Source: Microglena sp. YARC (lineage: Eukaryota > Chlorophyta > Chlorophyceae > Chlamydomonadales > Chlamydomonadaceae). Taken from it: 64,000 bases of DNA. The notes beneath the pieces were generated by a model, which saw only the letters and a program-made list of their open reading frames with translations, made no database searches and was not told the origin of the DNA. The stretch lies in assembly GCA_022414725.1 (NCBI GenBank), contig CM039464.1, positions 41,858,462 to 41,922,461 on the forward strand, read 5' to 3'. Positions 1 through 9,987 of this stretch are shown one piece after another. How positions within the stretch are numbered: the stretch's first letter is position 1; each line of letters begins with the position of its first letter. Both the position numbers and the translations under genes were made by a program.

Positions 1-234
1 TTTGAGTGACTCAGTGGTGACAGCTTCCTGTCAGCTAGGTTACCGTTGCATCTCTATGTGGATATACCTGACTTAGGTTCTAGTTAGGTTATAGTCAACG
101 GTCTCTTCCACCACTGGTGCCCCTTGATGGGTCTCCAGTGCTTGTAAAGCTATTCTCGTCTCTGTGTATAGATTGGCGCGTCTGTCTCCGCTGCATACAT
201 CTCTGTCCACTCTTAGAAGTGATTATAGCTGATA
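1..234 (+). repeat. 5' LTR (3' portion only)
   Basis: These 234 bases match 6531-6764 base for base by eye. The complete 3' copy is 367 bp, so about 133 bp of the 5' LTR lie before the window. It ends in gctgata, directly followed by the putative primer-binding site. Confidence 0.93.
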
Positions 235-247
235 GGTTACGGGCTTC
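235..247 (+). promoter_or_regulatory. putative primer-binding site (half-tRNA type)
   Basis: The bases directly after the 5' LTR read ggttacgggcttc. This resembles the complement of the anticodon stem-loop of initiator tRNA-Met (ggttatgggccc), matching 10 of 12 positions. Drosophila copia and yeast Ty5 prime from such an internal tRNA-iMet site rather than from a tRNA 3' end. The assignment is an inference, because the host tRNA is unknown and the two mismatches could point to another tRNA. Confidence 0.5.
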
Positions 248-271
248 ATCTCTTTCTACCACTGCTTTATA

Positions 272-2338
272 ATGCAACTTCCTCGTGGGCCTCCTGCCGG
301 CTTCGAGAAGCTTACCCCACAGAATGGTTTGTCTTGGTCGCGTGGTATGGAGAGCGTCATTATCTCTAATGGCTGCGACCGGATTCTTCCTTTCAAGATC
401 CGTGTTCCCACGGATTGGCTTGATGATTGTGCGCCAGCGGCCTCTGCTGCCTTAGATGAGTCTCCTTCCGCCATCATGGAAGCCATCCCCCCAGCCATCC
501 CACCATTTCTCTCCCTCCTTCTCCTCTTATCCAACGCCTCCGTCCTGAGGTAGAGGATATTCTGATGCGTCTATGCTGTGTCTCGACACAGATCATCAAG
601 TACAGGAGTTCTCCTCCGCCTGCTGATGCTCGCTTCTCTTATGACCATGCTGATCTTGCTCGTCATAAGCATGGAGATGGTTACTACACTGACAACACTG
701 AGGATGACGACGAAGAGGCAGATCTACCGAGTAGTGACTTTGGTGGAGTTTCTCCCTCCTCTGCCACTCGTGTCTTTGATTCTCCAGTGTTTGAGCATCC
801 ACTGGCGCCTCCTCCTCCTGTCTTGAGGCCTCCGTCTGCTCCTCCTGTTCCACCGTCTGGTGGCTACAACACTCGGTCTCGCGAGACTGCTGCTGCGAGT
901 GTCTCCAGCGCTGCTGCTGACCCCTCCCTGGAGCCACCTCCACTTCCACCAGTGGATCTGCCCCCTTCCCCTTCTCCTTTTCCTCCCCCTTGCCGCTTTA
1001 CCCTACTCGCTCACTGGGATGCTTATCCTGGGAGCACCTGCTTGATGGCTCCCGTCCTATGACCATGGATGTGCGGATGTCCCGCATTGTTCGCCAGGAG
1101 CAGAATGCTGGTGACTCTTTGGACCGCACTTTGTACGGTAGGATGGATCAGGCGGCCACTAGGGCTAATGTAAATCAGAAGGGGGATCCGCGGGTGATGA
1201 TTTTCTCTGAGTTGGGCCATGCTAGCCGTGCTTTTCTCGGCCTGTGCAGGCGGGTATTTCCTACCCTCGTCCTGGTGGTGCAACCTTTGGTGGATCTGGT
1301 GTTAGAAATGCGAATCTTCGCAAGTACCAGTTTGTTTCAGTCCCTCTCAGCTTTGTTCCTCCTAGGCCAGATTTCGAGCTACTTGTGCGTGTTGCGAGTT
1401 CCTTGGGTGAGATTAGAAACCTTGATGACCAGCGTGCGTATGATGCTGGCATCGCTGCTGAGTACTTTCTGGCTGTTCGCGCGATGTACGATGTTTCGCC
1501 GGCTTCCCCTGCTGCATCACCACCGGCCTCTCCTAGTCAGTCTCATGTAGATCCTGCCCTGTTAGGATTTAGTACCCTGCCCTTGCGCGCCAGGAGTTCA
1601 TGTGTCTCACGATGATGCTAGCAAACATGACGGAACCGATGGTACAGGTCTATCAGGATTTTGCTACGCCTCGCGATATCTTTGTGCATATCAAGAGACA
1701 GCATTCTGATACCCTTGCTGCTCGTGTCCCCCTCATGCTTGTTGAGCTTCGTAGTGTAACTATGAACAATTCTGAACCTGTAGACGTGTTCTTCCGCAGG
1801 GTGCGGCAGTTGTGTACTGACCTTCGCAGTGCGGGATACCCGCAACCGCAACGTCACGCGATGCACACGATTATCAATGGCATCACTCACCCTCGCTTCG
1901 ATTCGCTGCGCCTACAATTTGGTTTCGAGCTGTACCAGAACAAAACTGTTGATTACTGGACCTGTCTTGCAGCATATAGATCATTAGATTTTTTTGAATG
2001 TGTCTCTCCCCAGGTCTGATCCAAGGCATCCTGGTTGGTCCCGTGACTCTCCCCCAGTCCCTGCCCATGCTGCCATCCAGCGTGGCCGGGGGTCTGGTTC
2101 TCAGAGTTCCGGGGCTCCCAAGAGGCACTTGGATTGCACTTGGGGCCCCTGTCCTTCCAAAACGACCCACTCGGAGGACCGTTGCTGGACGAAGCATCCG
2201 CACCTGAAAAGGTCCAAGCCTGGTGTACCGGGCGGTGAACCCGTGCCCATTGCCTTGGCACTTCCAGGTTCGTTGACTCGCCGGCAGTTGTCCTCCTTGC
2301 AGGCTCAGATTGATGGGTATGCCATGTCCAAGAACTAG
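272..2338 (+). pseudogene. gag-like region of the copia element, frameshifted
   Basis: Coding-like sequence continues through this stretch but moves between two frames: about 272-553, 565-1062, 1244-1615, 1600-2019 and 1994-2338. The middle part is proline-rich. The 1600-2019 segment has the helical, charged character of copia gag (UBN2-like), with a run such as EPVDVFFRRVRQLCTDLRSAGY. No clear CCHC zinc knuckle was seen near the end, which is usual in gag nucleocapsid. A single intact gag is not possible in the sequence as given; either this copy is defective or small indel errors are present. Confidence 0.65.
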
Positions 2339-2383
2339 GAGGTACGCTCTGTCCTATTCTCTTGCACAACTAAGTTCTCTAAC

Positions 2384-5300
2384 GTGTGTAGCCCGAGTCT
2401 TTCTGAGGGTGTCTGGCATGTGGACTCTGGAGCTGGAATGTCTATCACAGGTGATAAATCTTTGTTCACTATGTATATGGCTTCTGCTGTTGGGCCAGCA
2501 GTTCGATTTGGTGATGGGGTGGTTCAACGGTCTGAGGGTAAGGGATCCATTGTGTTATGTAGTGATTGGTTACCAACATCCATCACTCTTACCAATGTTC
2601 TCTACATCCCTCACTGTCCAGTGAACCTCCTGTCAGTAAATGCTGTGGCTCATTCTCTCCACTGCCAGGTTTCTTTTGATAGTCTTAGTTGCACTGCCAC
2701 TCAGGGCTCTTCTGTTCTCTGGTCTTTTCCTGCATCTAGTGATGGTGTGTACAAGTTTGCCTGTAGACCTTGTAACACCAGTCGGGACTGTTTGAGGGTT
2801 GCTGACGATTATCCTGCTTTTGCACTTGATGTTGATGAGGACGGTGGAGTTGTTATCCCTACCACTCCTGCATGGTTGTGGCATAGGCGGTTGGGTCACC
2901 CCGGCTATCATGCCTTACACAGACTTGTTGATAAGGGTATGGTTAAGAACTTACCCCTCAGTCTTCGTCAGGTGGAAAGGATGGCTAAGATCCCTTGTGA
3001 TGCTTGTCAGAAGGCAAAGGGCAAACGTCTCCCTTTTCCTAAAGAAAGCAAAACTGAGATCCGTGCACCTCTCCAACGGCTTCACTTAGATATTATGGGA
3101 CCTGTTCACATTAGGGGCCTGCGTGGGGAGTTTTATATTCTGTGTCTCACAGATCAGTACTCTGGCTATGCTGAAGTACTGTGCTTGAGAACCAGGGATG
3201 AGGCTCCCTTAGCAGTCCAAACTATCATCCTCAGATGGATGAATCAACTACATGGGTTTGCCTTTAAATGTCTGAGATCTGACAGGGCCAAGGAGTTTAT
3301 TGTTACATGGTTCGAGGACTGGCTTATTTCGGTTGGGGCAGTACATGAGTTATCGTTGGCATACACTGCGCAGCAGAATGCAACTGTGGAACGGTATAAT
3401 GGGGTCTTACAGTCTGTCGCTAGGAGCATCCACCTGGAGTCTAAACTAGCTAAGTCTTTCTGGCCCTATGCTTTCCTAGCTGCTTGTTACCTTCGTAATC
3501 GGCTGCCCAATCAGGGAGACAAAACACCCTATGAGTTGTTTTATGGGATCGTGCCTGATGTGTCGTTGTTGCGTGTGTTTGGTTGCCCCTGCTACGTTAC
3601 GTTAGTCAATGGGAAGAAACGTAACAAGCTGGACGAAAGGGCGTTATCTGGTAGACTGGTTGGGTACTCTCTGGTGAGTAAGGGTTATTTTGTTTGGGTT
3701 CCAAAGTTGCGCCAGGTCGTAGAGAGTCGTGATGTACTCTTCTATGAGCAGTTTGATCATAACTGCATTCCTGGGCTTCCTCCCTATGATGGGTCACCGT
3801 ATGTCTCTAGCATCCCTGCCGCTATCAACGGACACATGCCTGAGGCTGCAGTGAGTTCCCTAGATCCTTTGCTTTCCCCACTTGTTGACCACTGTCCTGG
3901 CCATAGGATGACTCTGCGAACTAGGTCAGGGGCCAGTGGTACTGTATTGCGTGAGAAAGCACTGGGCGGGCGAGTTTCTGCGGTTCCTACGGACAAAATC
4001 TTAGCCGAATCTCAGGGGGTCGCCAGGCCCTCCTCTGCGCCACGTTCCGTCGGTGAAGCTCTAGGATTAAGGCAGCCTCAGATCATGGTGGAGCCTCTTA
4101 CAGGTCCATCGCCTAATAGTCACCAACCTCCGCCCGCCTTGGATGGCTCGGTGTTGTTGAACACCTCGCCGTCTGCCGTTCCTGGTGGAACAATCGGGTA
4201 TAGCCCATGTGACGATGTAGCCTTTGCTGACGACGCAAGTGATGATCTTGAACACTGGTCTGGTTCCGATACTGCGTATGGCTGGGGTGTTCCGGTCGAC
4301 CCAGGCTTCGTTGATTTAGAGGCAAATAAGGCCGGCCCTGTTCAACCGGGCAGTAGTTCTGCGCTGGGGGCTTTACTAATGGTTACTGCTGATACTGCTG
4401 ATACCCCCGCTGCCCGTGTACAAGTAAACTGCTTGTACGTGGGAGCATCTGCTGCACCCACCACTGAACTGTCCTATAAAGCTGCCATGCTTCCTACCAA
4501 TCCTGATAGGGACCAATGGCTTCTTGCTATGAAGGATGAGATGGTTTCCCTTCATGCCCATGGCACTTGGGCTCTCACTCCACAGCCTCACAAGCAGAAG
4601 ATCCTGTCTGGCAGGTGGTTGTTTGTGAGGAAGGTTGGAGTTGATGGTTCAATCCGCTTCAAGGCACGTTTTGTGGTTCGTGGTTTTTTGCAGCGTCCTG
4701 GGCTGGACTTTCATGATGTATATGCCCCTGTCTCCTCTAAAGCAGGTCTAAGAGTGCTCCTGGCTGCTATCACTCATAGGAAGATGTTTGTTAGGCAGCT
4801 GGACATCAAGACTGCATTCCTAAATGCTAAGCTGGAACCTGGTCTGGACCTGTACTGCCACCAGCCTGATGGCTTTAAAGTACTTGGTCCTCACGGTGTT
4901 CCCCTTGTGTGCAAGCTGCTCAAGTCCCTTTATGGTTTGAAACAGGCACCCAGGGCTTGGAATAGGGATGTCAAACGGGTTTCTGATTGCACATGGCTTT
5001 ACTATGTGCAAGGCTGAACCTGCTCTGTATTTTAGGAAGGATTCTGATGGTGGGTGGAGCTATGTCCTGACCTATGTAGATGATTTCATCTGTGCTTTTA
5101 GTGAGCTGGATAGGTATGTGTTGCTGATCCAAGCTATGGAAGAAGCTGGATGGGAGGTCAAAGAGATGGGTGTTCCTGTTCAGTTCCTCTCTTTAGACAT
5201 GGCTTGTACACTTGACTCTGAGGGCAGGTGTGTTCAGATCAACCTGTCTCAGCACACCTACATTGTTGATCTGGTGGAGCAGTTTGGTCTCACTTCTGCT

Positions 5301-6043
5301 GCCCCACCCAAGTTTGCTGCTCCCATGTCCAAGTCCACTGTTTCTGATGAACCTGGTGTACCCTGCCGTCTAATAGCCAGTACCTCTCCCTTGTGGGTGC
5401 TTTGCTATACCTGGCTACTTGCACCAGGCCTGATATTTCTTTTGCTGTGAGCTACTTGTCCAGGTTTTCTGCTCAACCTACAGTCTCTCTCTGGAATGCT
5501 GCCAAGAGATTGCTGTTGTATTTGAGAACACATTCCCACCTGGGTCTCACTTACACCCACAGCCCTGAGTTCTCTTTTACTGTCTTTAGTGATTCCTCTT
5601 TTGCTGATGATGGGTCTGACAGGAGGTCTCAGACTGGCTTTGCTGTGCTAGCTGGGGGGTGCATAGTAAACTGGATGAGCAAGCGGCAGCCTACCGTTGC
5701 TATTAGCTCTAGTGAGGCTGAGTATCAGGCCCTGTCCCAAGCTGCCAGGGAGGTACAATGGTTGAAGAAATTGAGAGTGGATCTAGGCCTGCCTTGTGAT
5801 TTGGTTACCATTCAGGGTGATAACTTAGGATCCCTGAGCTGGGCCAAAGACTGGCAGCTTCTCCCTCGCAGCAAGCACATTGATGTTATTCATCACTACA
5901 TCAAGGAGCTGGTGGAGGATGGCTCCCTTGCTGTTGCCTATGTGAACACAGTTGATAACTGTGCTGACCCATTCACCAAGCCCCTTGATCCTGCGGTGTT
6001 CTGGCGGTTCATTCGCATGTTTGGAATGACTGCTTCTCCTTAG
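2384..6043 (+). pseudogene. copia pol polyprotein (PR-IN-RT-RH), two frameshifts
   Basis: The first open segment (2384-5017, 877 codons) holds an aspartic protease site (VDSGAG), the GAG-pre-integrase HRRLGHPG motif, an rve integrase core (LHLDIMGP; LRSDRAKEF; a conserved E in NATVERYNG) and the start of reverse transcriptase (DIKTAFLNAKL). A one-base shift near 4970-4980 moves the frame to 4968-5450, which carries the RT catalytic YVDDF. A second shift near 5360-5380 moves it to 5393-6043, which carries RNase H (FSDSSFADD; SSSEAEYQAL; SKHIDV). Every domain expected of an autonomous element is recognisable, but no one frame reads through. Confidence 0.93.
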
Positions 6044-6397
6044 ACCAATTTTTTTTGGTTCCATGTATTCTTGACTTTTGCTTACATGTGTTCTGGAATT
6101 TTTTTTGGTTCATTTTAGAGTTTCTCTCGTTATCTTTGATTGGCATTAGGTTCCTATTCCCGGATCGGGTTTTCTATACCGTTGTTACCCGACTTAGATA
6201 TTTAGTTTCTCCACTAGGCAAACTTTGGTTTTTTGCCTTGTTACATTCCTTCATTTACACCCTTTGGGTTCCATTCATGGTTCTCTCGTTTTCGGAGTTC
6301 TTTGATTTTTTTTTTTTTAATTGTTACATATAGTTCTATGTCCCCAGTGCCATAGGTGGAGTACTAGTATTGTATGTCACCTGTGTCATAGGTGGAG
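6044..6397 (+). other. copia 3' untranslated region with polypurine tract
   Basis: This is T-rich non-coding DNA between the pol stop and the 3' LTR. The phrase attttttttggttc occurs twice (about 6048 and 6098). The sequence cataggtggagta also occurs twice, about 40 bp apart; the second copy contains the polypurine tract ataggtggag (6388-6397), which abuts the LTR and resembles the plus-strand primer of many copia elements. A 92-codon hydrophobic ORF here (6055-6333) looks accidental. Confidence 0.7.
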
Positions 6398-6764
6398 TAT
6401 CAGCATGAATTGCGTTGCTCTCACGCGTTTTATGACTTGGTGACTACTTCTGTACTCCCTTAGAACTATCGGTCCTGACAGTACTGTGACAGCTTCCCGT
6501 ACTGACAGCTTCCCGCAGACTGTGTCATCCTTTGAGTGACTCAGTGGTGACAGCTTCCTGTCAGCTAGGTTACCGTTGCATCTCTATGTGGATATACCTG
6601 ACTTAGGTTCTAGTTAGGTTATAGTCAACGGTCTCTTCCACCACTGGTGCCCCTTGATGGGTCTCCAGTGCTTGTAAAGCTATTCTCGTCTCTGTGTATA
6701 GATTGGCGCGTCTGTCTCCGCTGCATACATCTCTGTCCACTCTTAGAAGTGATTATAGCTGATA
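6398..6764 (+). repeat. 3' LTR, complete, 367 bp
   Basis: The LTR starts tatcagc and ends gctgata, a perfect 7-bp terminal inverted repeat, in place of the usual TG...CA ends. It is preceded directly by the polypurine tract, and its 3' end is fixed by where the two LTR copies diverge (g at 235 against a at 6765). It contains three close copies of gacagcttcc. The viral ligase ORF begins 22 bp after its end. Confidence 0.9.
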
Positions 6765-6786
6765 ATCATCTATTTGATGCACCGAC

Positions 6787-8397
6787 ATGATAAATATAAT
6801 ACGCCAACTAGAACAGGATCCGCAAAAAATATTGCTACATGATCAAGAAAAGGTATTCAAAACTTTAGATCGTGCATATCATGTCAAGGGTACCCCACTT
6901 GTTTCTGATGAGTTGTACGACACGCTCAGGAGCATCTCCGGGACTGATGAAAATGTTGGTTGCGACGTCCCCGCTGATAATAAAAGGGCTAAGCTTCCTT
7001 ATTGGATGGGATCTTTGAACAAACTTTCGAATGTCGAAAAGTTTGCTTTAAAATATAAGGATTCTACGTTTGTCATATCAGACAAGCTTGATGGAATTTC
7101 CGCATTATTGATATTTGAACCGGGACAGGTATGTAAAATGTATACTCGTGGAAATGGAGTTCATGGACAAGACATTAGTCATTTGTTAGACCATATTAGT
7201 GGGTTAACAATACCTATTAAACAAACAAAACAAAAGATTGTGTTGAGAGGAGAATTGATAATCAAGAAAACCGATTTCGATGCATTTGATTTCGGGGCAA
7301 ATGCAAGGAATACCGTAGCCGGACTGGTGAATAGAAAATACATAGATACAGATGTATCGCAATATATTCAATTCGTATGTTACTCTGTTATTGAGCCAGT
7401 AATGAAACCTAGCGTGTTCAAAAGGTTTGTGATACATCACAAAATACAATTTGTTTATAACGTAGAAGTTGACGATATCGACGAGGATAGTTTGACAAAG
7501 ATGTTAAGAGAAAGAAGGAATGTCAGTGATTACGATATTGATGGTATTGTCGTCACTAGTAATGATGTGTATAAACTAGTTCCCAATAAGAATCCTGTTT
7601 ATTCTTTTGCGTTCAAGGACAATTCATTATTGGAATCACAAGAAACGATTGTTGAAAGCATCGAATGGAATGTTAGCAAGGATGGATTTATAAAGCCCAC
7701 TATTTTGGTGAAACCGATACACCTATCCGGTGTTGTTATCAAGAAGGCATCGGGTTTCAATGCAGAGTATATTGTTAAAAACAAGATAACAAAAGGAACA
7801 CGTGTTGTTATAAAGCGTAGCGGTGACGTAATTCCTCACATCGTTCACGTGTATCCTACATCGGGCGTTGTTGAATCTGATTTGCTTCCGAGAGATATAA
7901 ACTGGGTGTGGAGTACCACAAAAAAAGACATAGTTATTTCTGACAAAGACACTGACGAACAAAATATAAAGACTCTTGAGCACTTCTACACAAAAATTAA
8001 GGTCAAATGGTTGGGTGGAAAATCTATCCAAAAATTGTATGAAAATGGTTATAAAACGCCCTTCTCAATTTATAAAATAGACGAGGATAATCTTGGGGGT
8101 GTGTTGGGGAGCGGGATGGCATCCAAGATAATTAAAGAACGATCTGATACTTTCAAATTGGTAGAGCTTGTTGATTTGATGAACGCTAGTAATGTATTTG
8201 GTCGGAGTTTAGGGAGGTCTAAATTAGAGCTGATAATGGCGCATTGTAGTGAATGCACCCGAGATGAATTGTTGAACATCAAGGGTGTGTCTGTTGTTAC
8301 AGCTGACCAATTCCTGTTGGGTATGAATGCTTTCAAGGATTTTATGGATGAAAATCCATTTCCTGTCTTTAAAAAAATCGAGCATAAATTTAAGTAA
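6787..8397 (+). CDS. ligA: NAD+-dependent DNA ligase (viral LigA-like)
   Basis: 536 residues; it seals DNA nicks using NAD+. The N-terminal Ia-like part (residues 20-50, VSDELYDTL) leads to the GSLNKL motif and to the nucleotidyl-transfer site DKLDG, with Lys100 as the expected AMP acceptor. A later SYDIDGIVV-like stretch (DYDIDGIVV), an OB-fold part (IKRSGDVIPHI) and helix-hairpin-helix repeats follow. The cysteine zinc finger normally found between the OB fold and the HhH region is not recognisable, and there is no C-terminal BRCT domain, so it is shorter than bacterial LigA (about 670). The ATG lies 22 bp after the copia LTR; any viral promoter may have been displaced by the insertion. NAD+ ligases are known in mimiviruses and entomopoxviruses. 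Confidence 0.93.
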   Translation: MINIIRQLEQDPQKILLHDQEKVFKTLDRAYHVKGTPLVSDELYDTLRSISGTDENVGCDVPADNKRAKLPYWMGSLNKLSNVEKFALKYKDSTFVISDKLDGISALLIFEPGQVCKMYTRGNGVHGQDISHLLDHISGLTIPIKQTKQKIVLRGELIIKKTDFDAFDFGANARNTVAGLVNRKYIDTDVSQYIQFVCYSVIEPVMKPSVFKRFVIHHKIQFVYNVEVDDIDEDSLTKMLRERRNVSDYDIDGIVVTSNDVYKLVPNKNPVYSFAFKDNSLLESQETIVESIEWNVSKDGFIKPTILVKPIHLSGVVIKKASGFNAEYIVKNKITKGTRVVIKRSGDVIPHIVHVYPTSGVVESDLLPRDINWVWSTTKKDIVISDKDTDEQNIKTLEHFYTKIKVKWLGGKSIQKLYENGYKTPFSIYKIDEDNLGGVLGSGMASKIIKERSDTFKLVELVDLMNASNVFGRSLGRSKLELIMAHCSECTRDELLNIKGVSVVTADQFLLGMNAFKDFMDENPFPVFKKIEHKFK

Positions 8398-8416
8398 AAG
8401 TTTAAATTCATAAATA

Positions 8417-8773
8417 ATGACACAAGTATGCAGACAATTCAACAATCTATACACAATCCACAAATCGCTTGATCTAGTAGAAATGATCAATCAAGATCTT
8501 CGTGTTATACAAGATAAATACATGAAATATAGTACCGTTGAACATGGTAGTGACGAGAAAATTGTCCGAGATTTCATAAACACATGTTGCAAAAGTAAAA
8601 AAAAATCAAGAACACCTTGTATTGTGTTCCTGAATGCATTTAATGAATGGTCTTGTGAATTTTGGAATCTTGATCGGTTTAGGCATGCTATGGTATCCAG
8701 AGGAGTATTAACCCGATCATATTACGTATTGGGTATAAGAATGGATTGTTACGTGGATATTGAGTTTATCTAA
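8417..8773 (+). CDS. hypothetical protein, 118 aa
   Basis: It starts 19 bp after the ligase stop on the same strand. The product is mixed charged and aromatic with no signal peptide or membrane segment. The central CCKSKKKSRTPCIVFLNAFNEW stretch and the end (SYYVLGIRMDCYVDIEFI) have the look of a compact alpha/beta protein. I do not recognise the family. The following 200 bp (8774-8973) are AT-rich spacer before convergent genes. Confidence 0.6.
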   Translation: MTQVCRQFNNLYTIHKSLDLVEMINQDLRVIQDKYMKYSTVEHGSDEKIVRDFINTCCKSKKKSRTPCIVFLNAFNEWSCEFWNLDRFRHAMVSRGVLTRSYYVLGIRMDCYVDIEFI

Positions 8774-8973
8774 TCTACCTTTACAAAACGCAACAAAAAT
8801 AAGTATTACCTATCCATAAGTATTTTCGGGACAATGTAATAAAATAAAATATTCATCAAACGAATATGATCATCTTATGTGTATGTATGTTTTTGTATTT
8901 TATATGTAGTTAGCAATCTTCAACCTGATATTGTATGGAATAATATTCAGGTCACTGTCTGATTCTCTTAGAA

Positions 8974-9267
8974 CTAAATGTTTCGGACGAGATCATCCAT
9001 ATCTATTTCCAATCCTGCTTTTTTTAATTCATTGATGGCACATCCATTCAAATTATTGTTAGTAAACACAAGAGCGTTTCTCAAAGCATCATTTATGTTG
9101 ATCTGTTTGTTGTAACTAACGTGAGATATACCGTATGAATTGATATCTTCCAGAGTCAATGTCAATAATTTGGCTGCTCGAGTATAATCATTCATTGCTA
9201 AATGTTTCATGCTGATAATGATTCTCATCTTCACAAATATGTCTGAAATAACAGCGTTGGTTGCCAT
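8974..9267 (-). CDS. hypothetical protein, 97 aa
   Basis: A small predominantly helical protein (MATNAVISDIFVKMRIIIS...) with no recognised motif. The region around residues 20-45 (MKHLAMNDYTRAAKLLTLTL) could form a TPR-like helical pair. It is the last gene of a minus-strand run, 20 bp beyond the stop of the J-domain gene at 9288-9956, so the two may be transcribed together. Confidence 0.55.
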   Translation of the reverse strand: MATNAVISDIFVKMRIIISMKHLAMNDYTRAAKLLTLTLEDINSYGISHVSYNKQININDALRNALVFTNNNLNGCAINELKKAGLEIDMDDLVRNI

Positions 9268-9287
9268 GATGATATGATTATAATAAG

Positions 9288-9956
9288 TTACTCTTGTGTT
9301 AAATCCTGTCTTTTTAATGTTGCAAGACGTTTTTGTTCGAAAGCTTCTAATTGTTTCTTGTTTTCGATTTCTGCATTCTGTTCACTCTCCGATATATTGT
9401 AAGAAAGCTTGCTTCTTTCGTCATTAATATCATCAAAAGTCTTATATGTTGGTTTTTTCACATACATTTCGTCTACTAAAGCTGATGTAGTATGTGCTAG
9501 TCTGTAATCCATGAACTCTAGATCCCTTCCTGATTTCCCTGAAAAGTTTTCAATGTTTCCAACACCTAGTTCATAAAATTCTGACCCTCCAAGTCCTGAC
9601 ATATTTGTGTACAGCGGTTCTGGTTCTTTATTATGTACTATTGCTCTCTGCTCTACATCTCCTGCTTGTGTAGCAGTCGTTTCGATCCATGTATCGTACC
9701 CCCCGTCGTCATAAACATTCGGGGGCTTGTATTTAATAAAGTCTTTATTGAAGTTGTCTATGTTAAATCCTGATTTCTTAGAATTCTTCAGTTCTTCTGA
9801 CAGTTTAGCATAACATTTTTTTACGTATTCAAACATTTTGGTATCATTTGTTTTGCTAGGGTGATACTTCAGAACAAGATCTCTAAATTTTAGTTTCAAA
9901 TCGTCAAGTGTATAATTAGGACCAAGTTCAAATAAATCATGTGCTTCACCACTCAT
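9288..9956 (-). CDS. J-domain protein with HPS in place of HPD
   Basis: 222 residues. Residues about 5-58 form a J-domain (DLFELGPNYTLDDLKLKFRD, then LKYHPSKTND). The invariant HPD tripeptide that stimulates Hsp70 ATPase is HPS here, so canonical Hsp70 activation is unlikely. The remainder is charged and low in complexity, ending in a Glu/Lys/Gln-rich helix; there is no zinc-finger or client-binding domain. It may be a J-like scaffold or regulator. The start is well placed, just before the upstream helicase gene stop (9988). Confidence 0.8.
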   Translation of the reverse strand: MSGEAHDLFELGPNYTLDDLKLKFRDLVLKYHPSKTNDTKMFEYVKKCYAKLSEELKNSKKSGFNIDNFNKDFIKYKPPNVYDDGGYDTWIETTATQAGDVEQRAIVHNKEPEPLYTNMSGLGGSEFYELGVGNIENFSGKSGRDLEFMDYRLAHTTSALVDEMYVKKPTYKTFDDINDERSKLSYNISESEQNAEIENKKQLEAFEQKRLATLKRQDLTQE

Positions 9957-9987
9957 TTTAATTTATTCCCAATAATTATTCTGAATA

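Larger units (their letters stand above)
1..6764 (+). mobile_element. Ty1/copia LTR retrotransposon, 5' end cut by window edge
   Basis: Two direct LTR copies flank an internal region encoding, in order, a gag-like region, aspartic protease, integrase, reverse transcriptase and RNase H. Integrase before reverse transcriptase is the Ty1/copia (Pseudoviridae) order. The DNA is visibly richer in G+C than the viral DNA that follows, so this is a host-type element that inserted next to, or into, the viral segment. The 234 bases of LTR visible on both sides are identical, which suggests recent insertion, yet gag and pol each change reading frame several times. The 5' flank lies outside the window, so the target-site duplication cannot be checked; the five bases after the 3' LTR are atcat (6765-6769). 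Confidence 0.95.

Noticed and set aside
6055..6333. 92-codon hydrophobic ORF after pol, possibly an env-like gene
   Set aside because: It lies in T-rich untranslated sequence; poly-T alone produces a Phe/Leu-rich reading, and no signal peptide with ectodomain or fusion motif is seen.
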